Source: Peribacillus glennii (lineage in GTDB: Bacteria > Bacillota > Bacilli > Bacillales > DSM-1321). From it: DNA of 64,000 nucleotides. Position numbers and translations under genes: made by a program. The notes beneath the pieces were generated by a model. That model did no database searches. It was given only the letters and a program-made list of their open reading frames with translations, and was not told the origin of the DNA. Numbering within the stretch: the first letter of the stretch is position 1; every line of letters begins with the position of its first letter. The stretch is from NCBI RefSeq assembly GCF_003429105.1, contig NZ_QVTD01000003.1, positions 496,001 through 560,000 of the forward strand, written 5' to 3'. This document shows, piece by piece, positions 7,810 through 16,236 of the stretch.

Positions 7810-9078
7810 TTAAATCCAATGCCATTTACTGTTACACAATGGAAATGTCAATTGAAATACTGTTCCCGTGGTTTTGTCACTAACTACCTTCCACTTCCCT
7901 CCCATTTCCCTGATGATCTGAAGAGTCACCATCAAGCCCAAACCCGTTCCCTTTTCCTTAGTGGAGTAAAAAGGCAGACCCAGTTTTTCAATTTGTTCCA
8001 GGACCATTCCTTCCCCATCATTTGAGATAAAGATATTTACCTTGTCCCGGTTAGGATAGATAGAAATGTTCACTTTTTCATCTGCTGCTTCTATAGCATT
8101 TTTAATAAGATTCACAAACATTTGCTGAACCCTGCCTGTATTTCCCGAAATTACGGCTTGGCCACGTATATCTATAGAAACATCCACATTATGGTATGTA
8201 GCATAGGAAGAAAGCGAATTGACTGATTTACTTGCCTCCTGCCCCATATCCAGAATACCATCTTTTTCAATAATCTGATTTTTACCCAATGACAGGTAAT
8301 CAGAGATAATCTTATTGGCCCGGTCCAATTCTTCCAGACTTATAGTTAGATAATCCTTTTCGGCTGAAGATAAATTATGGGAACCTGTCAGCAGTTGAAT
8401 AAATCCTCTTACACTCGTCATGGGATTCCTGATTTCATGGGCTACACTTGCCGCCAACTGTCCAACGACATGCATTTTTTCATTTCTTTGGACTTCCTTC
8501 ATTAGTAACATCTTTTCCCGGTGTGACTCCATCAAATAGATGGCGAACCAGGCCATAAGTCCATTTTCAATGACAAAAATCATGTAATTCCCAGCGGTTA
8601 CCAAGGTTAGTGGTTCAGCAACAAGAAAGATAGCAATTACCGGTAGCATAGCAGAAGAAAAAACAAGAAAGAGCACCGAAAAATAGATTTTCTTTTTTAG
8701 AGTCCAAGAATGGAATTTCTTATGAAAACAATAAATACATACGATGGAAATAATCATTGAAATGAAGGCTGGTATCATGCCTACCCCTCCTACAAGGAAA
8801 CGGATGACGTAGAAAACTATAGAGACAATAACTCCTACACTAGTTCCCCCATAGATAAAAGATAAATACCAGGGAACCATTCGCAGATCAAGCAGTATTC
8901 CCCGATCACTTATTATTGGAACTGAGATTGATAAAGCCAATGTAAAGGCACATACGGCACACCATATCAGGCTTTCCCGTTTTTTATCCCTTCGATCATT
9001 TGATGTTGCAAGGTACAGGATAATAGGGATTAGTACTATTAACATCTGGAGAAGCAGCCGTTCATACTGAAAGTCCAT
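7810..9078 (-). CDS. KinB-like sporulation sensor histidine kinase
   Basis: Membrane histidine kinase of 422 residues. Six hydrophobic segments within residues 1-185 form a 5TM-LYT-type sensor region without a large extracellular domain. The HisKA H-box is SVAHEIRNPMTSVRGF with phospho-acceptor His214. The N-box reads NLIKNAIEAADE, and the G-boxes read ISNDGEG and STKEKGTGLGL. Length and layout match B. subtilis KinB, which feeds phosphate into Spo0F/Spo0A. The start is backed by AGGAG 8 nt upstream. No response regulator is adjacent, as expected for a phosphorelay kinase. The downstream DnaA_N gene is probably in the same operon. Confidence 0.82.
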   Translation of the reverse strand: MDFQYERLLLQMLIVLIPIILYLATSNDRRDKKRESLIWCAVCAFTLALSISVPIISDRGILLDLRMVPWYLSFIYGGTSVGVIVSIVFYVIRFLVGGVGMIPAFISMIISIVCIYCFHKKFHSWTLKKKIYFSVLFLVFSSAMLPVIAIFLVAEPLTLVTAGNYMIFVIENGLMAWFAIYLMESHREKMLLMKEVQRNEKMHVVGQLAASVAHEIRNPMTSVRGFIQLLTGSHNLSSAEKDYLTISLEELDRANKIISDYLSLGKNQIIEKDGILDMGQEASKSVNSLSSYATYHNVDVSIDIRGQAVISGNTGRVQQMFVNLIKNAIEAADEKVNISIYPNRDKVNIFISNDGEGMVLEQIEKLGLPFYSTKEKGTGLGLMVTLQIIREMGGKWKVVSDKTTGTVFQLTFPLCNSKWHWI

Positions 9079-9607
9079 TTCGTTTACTCCTGGTTTTACT
9101 AATCGTAGTTTGTCCTTGTATGTAAGCTAATTATAAATGTTTTTTTCAAACGGAAGAAGGAAAAATTATATAAAACTGATAGATATTTGATTGACGTATT
9201 AATGATGCAGTACGATTCTATCATGCTAACACTATTTCTTTCGAGACTCAAAAAATCCTGAATGATCCGATTTCTGTTACCTGAAATTATACATTTACTC
9301 CCTTTTTCTTTTATAGGTTTCTTGCTTATCCCTTAACCATAGATTAATATTCATCATTCACTCTTCTGGTGATGCCTGTTATTTTTGTATTCTCTCGAGG
9401 TTTTTCATAAAATAATTGAATGTTTGCTTGGTACCGGAATCAAGGGGTAAATTATAGATTGATCATTACACGCTTGGTAAGTGGCAAATATTTGAACTTT
9501 GAATGCTGACTTTTAAAGGATATTTCCCTTCTTTATTTAACAAAAAGATTTCATTTTACGCCAGATGGAAATGAGACCCTATAGACTGTACTCATGCCAT
9601 TCCTATA
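9079..9607. other. intergenic region without a recognised gene
   Basis: AT-rich stretch upstream of the kinase gene that must hold its promoter. No credible coding frame, repeat or RNA gene was seen. Confidence 0.6.
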
Positions 9608-9609
9608 AC

Positions 9610-9637
9610 AAAAGCCCCTTCGGAAAAGGAGCTTTTT
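9610..9637 (-). terminator. terminator of the amidase gene
   Basis: A stem of AAAGCCCCTT with AAAAGGAGCTTT around CGG has T-runs on both sides, so it could act in both directions. Confidence 0.8.
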
Positions 9638-9640
9638 GGC

Positions 9641-10645
9641 TTATTTATAGACAGAAAAATATTTATTCACACCATTAAATATTCCCCTGGATACGTTTCT
9701 TTGATAAGTAATGGCAGCAATCTTTTTTTCCTCAGTCGGGTTAGATATAAATCCAAGTTCAAGCAAGACAGAAGGACGGCTATTTTCACGAAGCACATAG
9801 AAATTTCCGTACCTGACACCCATATCCTTCATTCCGGTTTCTTTGACCATTCCTTCTTGAATATACTTGGCCAACGCATAATCCTTAGAAGAGTCATAAT
9901 AAAAAGACATAACCCCACTAGCAGTAGAGCCTGCTGCATTATAGTGGATGCTTAAGAACGCATCCGCATTGTACTGTTCGCTTACAGCTACACGCTGCTG
10001 CAGAGTTAAATAGCGATCATCTTCCCGTGTCATAATGACTTTTGCTCCAGCCTGCCGGAAAAGAATCGCCAGTTCCTTTACGGTCCTGAGGTTCAGCTCT
10101 TTTTCCAAAGTGGTGGAACCACTGGCACCCCCATCTACGCCGCCATGCCCGGCATCAAGGACAATGACCTTTCCTTTAACCCGCACTTTTGTTATATAAG
10201 TAGAGGATACCCACCCTCTTATATTTTTGGTTGGCACATATACCTTCAACCAGCTAGTCCCTTGCTGTTCAACATTAACAAATGTACCTTTGGACAGTTT
10301 TGCAAGGACCGTACTTGCGGTGCTCGGAGATTTTCTTAGATTAAGAGATGATGCGTTAACATAACCCTTCCATGTAATATGAGATAAATATTTTGACGCT
10401 ACCCAGCCGGTGCGGGTTCCATAGGTTACTTTAGACCAGCCATCCTGCTGTTGTGTGACGTTTACAGTTTGGCCCTTCTTTAATTGATAGATCACCTTAT
10501 AACTCGTTCCCTGACCAGATCGCATATTTAATACGTCAACATTTACCTTCTTTTGAATAGTAGCCGCTTCAGAAGAACTTGGCATAATTGAAAGTGCAAG
10601 CATTAGAATCACAGTAACCAGCACAAGTTGATGCGTTTTTTTCAC
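9641..10645 (-). CDS. secreted N-acetylmuramoyl-L-alanine amidase with two SH3b domains
   Basis: Cell-wall hydrolase that cleaves the MurNAc-L-Ala bond. A signal peptide (1-27, ending SEAA) is followed by two bacterial SH3 domains (about 31-88 and 93-153) for wall binding. An Amidase_3 catalytic domain (about 159-334) has all zinc and catalytic residues visible: His167 (DAGHGG), Glu183, His234 (SIHYNA) and Glu296 (LLELGFISN). Translation starts at a GTG 9 nt after GGGGGAG. It is a single gene with its own terminator. Resembles spore or vegetative CwlC/CwlM/LytC-type enzymes; which stage it serves cannot be told. Confidence 0.92.
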   Translation of the reverse strand: MKKTHQLVLVTVILMLALSIMPSSSEAATIQKKVNVDVLNMRSGQGTSYKVIYQLKKGQTVNVTQQQDGWSKVTYGTRTGWVASKYLSHITWKGYVNASSLNLRKSPSTASTVLAKLSKGTFVNVEQQGTSWLKVYVPTKNIRGWVSSTYITKVRVKGKVIVLDAGHGGVDGGASGSTTLEKELNLRTVKELAILFRQAGAKVIMTREDDRYLTLQQRVAVSEQYNADAFLSIHYNAAGSTASGVMSFYYDSSKDYALAKYIQEGMVKETGMKDMGVRYGNFYVLRENSRPSVLLELGFISNPTEEKKIAAITYQRNVSRGIFNGVNKYFSVYK

Positions 10646-10990
10646 TTTCCAGACTCCCCCTTTTTCTATATGGCTAATGTTGTCGAAAGCAACACATGTT
10701 TCTTATCATAAATCACCAATTAAGGAAAAGGTAGGGGACTAAGCACCAATAAAAAAAAGCAAATAATTGGATAAAACTAATACCTTTGGTTGAAAAATTT
10801 GTTGCTGACACAACCCATTAACGCTCCTTTTGAATTCTTATATCCATAGTAATACCACTATCGGCCTGCAGTGTTTAGATATCTTAAAAATAGAAATAGA
10901 GACTGCCTATAAATGGCATTTATTTATTTTTATGGAATTCGTTGTTGGAGTTTTTACACCCACCTGAAAGTAAAGCGGCTTCCATACGCA
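10646..10990. other. intergenic region between the amidase and allantoin genes
   Basis: Contains the amidase promoter region. No gene is supported; a 13-codon frame behind AAAGGAG near 10,830 (minus strand) is too short to claim. Confidence 0.5.
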
Positions 10991-11030
10991 CAAAAAAAGA
11001 ACCAGAGCTCTCACGCTCTGATCCCTTTTT
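10991..11030 (-). terminator. terminator of the allantoin-catabolism operon
   Basis: On the minus strand GGATCAGAGC pairs with GCTCTGGTTC and runs into eight T residues, immediately after the allE stop codon. Confidence 0.85.
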
Positions 11031-11033
11031 GCA

Positions 11034-11798
11034 TTACAGTTCCGGATCTCGATTGCAATCTTTAGAGTAAACATAGGCTAGAGGCTCTCTCCCTACGGCA
11101 TAAGCAGCTTGATGCACGTATGGTCCCATAAAAATATAGTCTCCTTTTTTCACTGGAATCCATTCATTATCAAGATTGTACATTCCTTCTCCCGATAACA
11201 GATACGCACCATGCTCCTGGACGTGCGTTTCGATAAATGGATGGCTTGCCGCAGGATCGAATGATAAAATATGGAAATTCATATCGAAGTCTAAATCCGT
11301 TGGCAAGAGATCCTTAATATGCACATTATGCATATCATCATAGTCCCTAAATTCTATGTTGTTCGCGTGACCGGAAATTGCCCATGGCTTTCGTCCTTCC
11401 AGGGGCCTGTATTTCTGCTTATATAGAAATAGTCTTGAATCCTCTTCAACAAAATTTTCTAAATACATTTTTGTCCCCGGCGGGCAATATAGATAGCCGC
11501 TCTCTTCTAGAATGTATTCTTTCCCTGCTGCTGTGGCTTTCACTTTTCCGCCAAGAACATACACAAAGCTCTCGACATTCTCTTGACCGCAAAAGCCTTC
11601 GCTATTTTTCCCGCCTTTGTGCATTGTTACGACATAATCCACAAAGCTCGCTCCAAGTTTTGGAGAACCTAAAACGGAAATAGTGCAATTTTCAAATCCC
11701 GGGATGACATTGTTCACTAAACCTTCGGGCGCAATAAGAGCATATAACCCGTGTTTTATGATCGACCTGCTTGAAAGTAAATCCTTTGGGTAACCCAT
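11034..11798 (-). CDS. allE: (S)-ureidoglycine aminohydrolase
   Basis: Double-cupin enzyme of 254 residues that converts (S)-ureidoglycine to (S)-ureidoglycolate and ammonia. Sequence features typical of AllE (YlbA) are present throughout: LGSPKLGASFVDYVVTMHKGG, ESGYLYCPPGTKMYLENF, then THVQEHGAYLLSGEGMYNLD with the metal-binding His/Glu set, and the ending YSKDCNRDPEL. The ATG at 11798 (MGYPKDLL) is chosen because GGAG lies 9-10 nt upstream and AllE proteins begin MGY; in-frame starts further upstream would fall on the ribosome binding site. It lies 24 nt after allC on the same strand, completing the allantoate-to-ureidoglycolate route. Confidence 0.93.
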   Translation of the reverse strand: MGYPKDLLSSRSIIKHGLYALIAPEGLVNNVIPGFENCTISVLGSPKLGASFVDYVVTMHKGGKNSEGFCGQENVESFVYVLGGKVKATAAGKEYILEESGYLYCPPGTKMYLENFVEEDSRLFLYKQKYRPLEGRKPWAISGHANNIEFRDYDDMHNVHIKDLLPTDLDFDMNFHILSFDPAASHPFIETHVQEHGAYLLSGEGMYNLDNEWIPVKKGDYIFMGPYVHQAAYAVGREPLAYVYSKDCNRDPEL

Positions 11799-11822
11799 GT
11801 TAACCATCTCCAATTCTATTAT

Positions 11823-13091
11823 TTATTCTTTATAGGCTAGTTCATAAAGGGTGCTAATCAGCGCCTTCACACCTTCTGCTAAATCGTCCGGCTCTGTATA
11901 CTCTGCCGGATTATGGCTTATTCCCTTATGGCTTGGAACAAAAAGCATAGCTGTCGGGACAACGGGGGCGAAAATCTGTGCATCATGTCCAGCACCACTA
12001 TGCATCGTTTTATAATTTAAATCATTCTCTCTACATACTTGTTCAATGACCTTCACGATATTCGGGTCCATTGGTACCGGATCTACATCCATCCACATCT
12101 CGATCTCCGCTTCCACATCATGCTCTCTTGCAAGCGTTGAAATGGCATCCTTCATTTGATTCGTGAAATGCAAAAGTTCATTTTTATTGATATGCCGGAC
12201 ATCGATAGTAAAGCTTGTTTTCCCAGGTACGACGTTCACTATGTTAGGTTCTGCCACTATATGTCCTACCGTTGCCACCAATGGATCACCGATCTGTTTT
12301 GCCATTGTCATGATTTCACAGATCATTCTGCTTGCCGCATGGACTGTATCCCTTCTTAGGGCCATCGGTGTTGTGCCAGCGTGGTTTGACTCCCCTTTCA
12401 AGCTTACGGTAAAGCGTCTTTGACCCACAATACTTTGCACAACACCAACAGATTTCTTTTCCTTTTCCAGGACAATGCCTTGTTCAACATGAATTTCGAC
12501 AAAGGCTTTTATATCCGTCCGTATGCCTTTTGATTTGTTCCTGAAAGAAAAGCCTGATTCTTTCATAGCCTCCAAAAAGGGAACACCGTCAAAATCTATA
12601 ATTCCCTCTACATCTTTTTGGCTTGCCATTCCCAGGATGTTTTTAGAACCCCAAAATGTATAAGGAAATCGGCTTCCCTCTTCTTCGGCTATGGAAACTA
12701 CTTCAAGATTGCGAAGCGGCTGGCCATACTTCTCCTTTAAATACTTGATGGCCACAATCCCAGCAACAATTCCATATTGGCCATCGTATAAACCTCCGTT
12801 TTTTACGGTATCAATATGGGATCCGGTTAAAATCGTTTCATCCGGTTTCATTCCTGCCAATGTTCCAAATAAATTTCCCGCTTCATCGAAACGCGCTTCC
12901 AGCCCCTCTTTTTCTAACCAATCTTTAACAGCGGTTTGGGCTTGTAGCCAGGATTTTGAATATAGTAAACGTGTGATTCCTCCACCTGGGTCTTTTCCAT
13001 ACTCGCCTAAACTATGTATCTTACTGACTACTGCTTCTTTCAAACCTTCCATTTCTACAATTCCCTTCATCATTGTTAGAAGATTTTTCAT
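11823..13091 (-). CDS. allC: allantoate amidohydrolase (allantoate deiminase), M20 family
   Basis: Metal-dependent hydrolase that turns allantoate into ureidoglycine, ammonia and CO2; B. subtilis PucF is the counterpart. The dinuclear-site residues of the family are visible: His92 and Asp94 in TGSHIDTV, Asp103 in GLYDGQYG, Glu137/Glu138 in IAEEEGSRF, His201 in FVEIHVEQG, and the C-terminal His in SGAGHDAQ. Its 422-residue length is normal. The first ATG has no clear Shine-Dalgarno; a start at 13052 (MEGLKEAV) sits 9 nt after AAGGGA and may be the true one. It is directly followed by allE. Confidence 0.9.
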   Translation of the reverse strand: MKNLLTMMKGIVEMEGLKEAVVSKIHSLGEYGKDPGGGITRLLYSKSWLQAQTAVKDWLEKEGLEARFDEAGNLFGTLAGMKPDETILTGSHIDTVKNGGLYDGQYGIVAGIVAIKYLKEKYGQPLRNLEVVSIAEEEGSRFPYTFWGSKNILGMASQKDVEGIIDFDGVPFLEAMKESGFSFRNKSKGIRTDIKAFVEIHVEQGIVLEKEKKSVGVVQSIVGQRRFTVSLKGESNHAGTTPMALRRDTVHAASRMICEIMTMAKQIGDPLVATVGHIVAEPNIVNVVPGKTSFTIDVRHINKNELLHFTNQMKDAISTLAREHDVEAEIEMWMDVDPVPMDPNIVKVIEQVCRENDLNYKTMHSGAGHDAQIFAPVVPTAMLFVPSHKGISHNPAEYTEPDDLAEGVKALISTLYELAYKE

Positions 13092-13214
13092 ATTTTAGTT
13101 AATTTACTATAATGTATCCCTTTTCGGTACATGATTCATTATCACCAATAAACAAAATTACCCACTCTTTTTATGCAAAATCAATAAATTCCAGGCATAA
13201 TTGTTTCGCAGACC

Positions 13215-14567
13215 CTACACAGTTTTTTCTATTTCTTTTATTATTTCTCCATTCTGAAACACGACTTGCCCGTTAACAAGCGTTGTGATTACCTTTCCAT
13301 TAAAGGTTTTTCCCACATAAGGGGACTGCTGGTGACGATAATAGAGGTCCTCTTTTTTTAATTCAAAGCTTTTGTTAAGATCAACTATAGCAAGGTCAGC
13401 GTCGCTTCCTGCTTTAATGGTCCCCTTATTAGGAAACAGCCCAAAAAGCTTGGCTGGCTTCGCTCCCGTTAATTCAGCAATCTTTTGCAATGGCAAGCCG
13501 CGTTTAAAATGCCCTTCTGTCAATAAGATATTTAAGGTTGATTGGGCACCGGAAATACCTCCCCAGGCTTTAAAATAATCGCCGTTCTTGATTTCCTTCA
13601 TAGAAGGCGGAGCCGGGGAATGGTCTGAAGCAATGACATCGATTTCGCCGTTCGCAACCGCTTTCCAAAGATCATCCACTTCACTTTCATCCCGGAGTGG
13701 AGGGCAGCATTTTGCCAATCCGCCTTTCTCTTCAAGGTCTTTAACCGTCAAAGAAAGATAGTGGGGACATGTTTCAACGGTAACATCTACTCCTCTATGT
13801 TTTGCCTCATTTATAACTTCAACCACTTTTCTGCTGCTGGCATGAACGATATGCAGTTTACAGCCTGTTGCTTCTGCATAGGAAATAATTCTTCTCACCG
13901 CTTCTATTTCCGAAATAATTGGACGTGATGCTGTAAAATCCCTTGCCGATGTATGGCCTTCAGCTATTTTTTCCTGGGCAAGCTGTTCGCATATAACCGT
14001 ACTTTCTGCATGGACCGCTAATAAGGAACCTAATCTTGCAATCTCCTTCATTCCTTTATAAATGGTGACATCATCCACATGATTGAAATCTGTGATACCG
14101 CTTGGGGACATAAATGCCTTAAACCCAAGTACCCCATCCTCGAATAGATCCTTTAGATCATTTATGTTTTCTGGAACAAGCCCTCCCCAGAATCGGGCAT
14201 TCACCATTGACTTTCTTTCTGAGGCGGCCTTTTTCAGAACTAAATTCTCCCGATTTATGGTGGGCGGAGTACTGTTTAACGGCATATCAATAAAGGTAGT
14301 TATTCCTCCAGCAGCTAAGCTCTTGCTTCCAGTCTCGAGCCCTTCCCATTCGGTTCTTCCCGGTTCATTAAAATGAACATGAGAATCGATTAAACCAGGA
14401 AATACATGGAGGCCCTTGGCATTGATCTCCCCTTCAGCTTCAGTCTCAATCGACTGACCCACAACTATTACTGCAATTTTTCCAGCCTTAATGCCAATAT
14501 CGCCTTGGACAATGGTTTCTTCCGTTACAATATGACCATTTCTAATAATTACATCATATGTTGACAT
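13215..14567 (-). CDS. allB: allantoinase, copy 1
   Basis: Amidohydrolase that opens the allantoin ring to allantoate. The protein has 450 residues with a complete dinuclear metal site at the positions known for AllB: His63 and His65 (DSHVHF), the carbamylated-type Lys150 (GFKAFM), His186, His242 and Asp315 (SDHSP). Start at 14567 (MSTYDVII) lies just after GGGGGGAGAG; the longer in-frame extension is not needed. It belongs to the minus-strand allantoin cluster and is one of two allantoinase genes here. The two proteins are clearly distinct paralogues, not a recent duplication. Confidence 0.92.
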   Translation of the reverse strand: MSTYDVIIRNGHIVTEETIVQGDIGIKAGKIAVIVVGQSIETEAEGEINAKGLHVFPGLIDSHVHFNEPGRTEWEGLETGSKSLAAGGITTFIDMPLNSTPPTINRENLVLKKAASERKSMVNARFWGGLVPENINDLKDLFEDGVLGFKAFMSPSGITDFNHVDDVTIYKGMKEIARLGSLLAVHAESTVICEQLAQEKIAEGHTSARDFTASRPIISEIEAVRRIISYAEATGCKLHIVHASSRKVVEVINEAKHRGVDVTVETCPHYLSLTVKDLEEKGGLAKCCPPLRDESEVDDLWKAVANGEIDVIASDHSPAPPSMKEIKNGDYFKAWGGISGAQSTLNILLTEGHFKRGLPLQKIAELTGAKPAKLFGLFPNKGTIKAGSDADLAIVDLNKSFELKKEDLYYRHQQSPYVGKTFNGKVITTLVNGQVVFQNGEIIKEIEKTV

Positions 14568-14601
14568 TGCTCTCTCCCCCCAACGTTGGTAATCGTTAAA
14601 A

Positions 14602-14693
14602 AGGCTGTTCCACAATAAGTGCGAGAGGGCTGGATAACTTTACACGGAATAAGGCATGTATTTTCCAAACCCTGTTACTTAATGGGACAGCCT
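14602..14693. repeat. inverted repeat between permease and allB (MITE-like or long terminator)
   Basis: AGGCTGTTCCA at the left end is matched by TGGGACAGCCT at the right end, with further partial pairing inward (TAAGT/ACTTA). The whole element is about 92 bp. The right end is followed by a T-run on the plus strand. It may be a small palindromic mobile element or a processed transcription-attenuating hairpin. Confidence 0.5.
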
Positions 14694-14725
14694 GATTTTT
14701 TTTCTTGCATTTATTCACATAATAA

Positions 14726-16123
14726 TCATAATTTTTCGAAAATTGTACCCACTTTGAATTTCGAATTTTTGAATGCATACTTCATAAGAAGGTAATATGA
14801 AAGTCCTCCTAACAACAAACCGATAATCCATGCCAGCTCCACGACTACAAAGGCTGCCCCTGCGCCGATCAGCATTGCCAGTACAGCGGCTGGATTAACA
14901 CCCGAAAATGGACCATCTTTCTCATACAGATATGGAACATTTACTTTTTGCTTTCTTAAAATGTAGTATTCGACTAACAAGATTGCAACAATCGGTCCTA
15001 AAAAGGCGGAATAGATTAGAATGAAAATTCCCAGACCCTCCGCGGAGGAATCCTGAACGAGTACCCAAGGGAAAGTACATAGAGCGAGCAAGCCGGTGAT
15101 CATAACAGCAGGCTTATATTTTAGTTTAGTCAGCAACGTGATGACATAGGCTGGTGCAATGATATTAGCCACCATGTTTACCCCGATGACACCAAGAACA
15201 ATGAATGCAGATACAAAAATAGTAACATATGAGTTATCTACGACTATGGCAAATGCTTTTACAGGATTGGAATTGCCTGTTACAGAAGCCAGCATGGCGC
15301 CAATGGTTAATGTCAGGCCATAGGCAATCAAAATAGGGAAGAAGTATAACAACCCTCGTTTTTTATCATTGATTCCGGACTTTAATTCCCTTGAATAGTC
15401 CGCGGCGCTTAGAAAAATTGCTGCATAATTCCCCATAAACATCATGATGAATGCAAAGAATGGTAATCCCCACGTCCCTTTTGCTTGAACCCAGTTTTCT
15501 GTAATGGCTTCACTATGATTGGCCAGAAGAATATACAATACATAAATGAGGGCTAAACCAATCACAACGGACACAAGGGTTTCTACCCATTTTATGGCAT
15601 GGAACCCGTACATCGACAGCCACGTTTGAAATAATTGCAGGACGATAAAGCAGATAAATATATTATCAAAGCTTCCCCCTGAAACAATCTTGGCGATTTC
15701 GTTAAGGGCAGTTCCGCCGATCCAACTCTGGAAACCGTACCAAACGAGGGCCGGAATACCGCGCAAAAGCGATGATATGACAGCACCCTTCTCCCCAAAT
15801 GACATTCTGAGCTGTACAACATAAGGAATACCGGTCCTGTAACCGGCCCTGTCATTTAAAGCAAAAACAATGGATATGATGCCAATGGCAATGATGGCAG
15901 CTGCAAATGTTTGAAAAAGGTTCAATGTGGCAGCTCCAGCTACAATCAAGCTTGCTCCGAGCGTCATATTCCCTAAGTTTACCCCGTCGCCAATCCACAT
16001 AAAAACATAGTCTAGCTTTCCCACCGTTCTACCCTTTTCGGTAATCGGTTTTAGAGAATGATCTACACCTGCATCTGGCTGGACCGGACTCTCCACTGCA
16101 ACTGGTTCCAAATTTGCCGACAT
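14726..16123 (-). CDS. pucI: allantoin permease, NCS1 family
   Basis: Integral membrane cation symporter of 465 residues with about 12 hydrophobic segments, resembling B. subtilis PucI and other NCS1 transporters for allantoin or related nucleobases. NCS1 features include GDGVNLGNMTLGASL in TM1, GIPALVWYGFQSWIGG in TM3 and ADYSRELKSG in the TM6-7 region. The ATG at 16123 (MSANLEPV) is preferred, with GGAGATGAAGGG directly upstream. It lies between the two allantoinase genes on the same strand. Substrate is inferred from family and context. Confidence 0.88.
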   Translation of the reverse strand: MSANLEPVAVESPVQPDAGVDHSLKPITEKGRTVGKLDYVFMWIGDGVNLGNMTLGASLIVAGAATLNLFQTFAAAIIAIGIISIVFALNDRAGYRTGIPYVVQLRMSFGEKGAVISSLLRGIPALVWYGFQSWIGGTALNEIAKIVSGGSFDNIFICFIVLQLFQTWLSMYGFHAIKWVETLVSVVIGLALIYVLYILLANHSEAITENWVQAKGTWGLPFFAFIMMFMGNYAAIFLSAADYSRELKSGINDKKRGLLYFFPILIAYGLTLTIGAMLASVTGNSNPVKAFAIVVDNSYVTIFVSAFIVLGVIGVNMVANIIAPAYVITLLTKLKYKPAVMITGLLALCTFPWVLVQDSSAEGLGIFILIYSAFLGPIVAILLVEYYILRKQKVNVPYLYEKDGPFSGVNPAAVLAMLIGAGAAFVVVELAWIIGLLLGGLSYYLLMKYAFKNSKFKVGTIFEKL

Positions 16124-16160
16124 GCCCTTCATCTCCTTTTCTTGTTTTGAAATGTATAAC

Positions 16161-16228
16161 AAAAGAGCCTAAAGGTTGTCTGTATATATGAAATGGGTGC
16201 ATTAGCTGCTTTCAAAGGCTCTTTTTTT
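16161..16228. terminator. hairpin between allantoinase copy 2 and the permease gene
   Basis: AAAGAGCCT pairs with AGGCTCTTT across a loop of about 45 nt, with T-runs at both ends. It may terminate or attenuate transcription entering pucI. Confidence 0.55.
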
Positions 16229-16236
16229 AACAAAAA

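Noticed and set aside
10682..10688. TGTCGAA, a match to the Spo0A box, near the amidase promoter
   Set aside because: A single 7-mer match is expected by chance in a window of this size; no second box or promoter context supports it.
14596..14778. A 60-residue open frame between pucI and allB
   Set aside because: It runs through the inverted repeat and overlaps the end of pucI; no start signal and composition unlike a protein.
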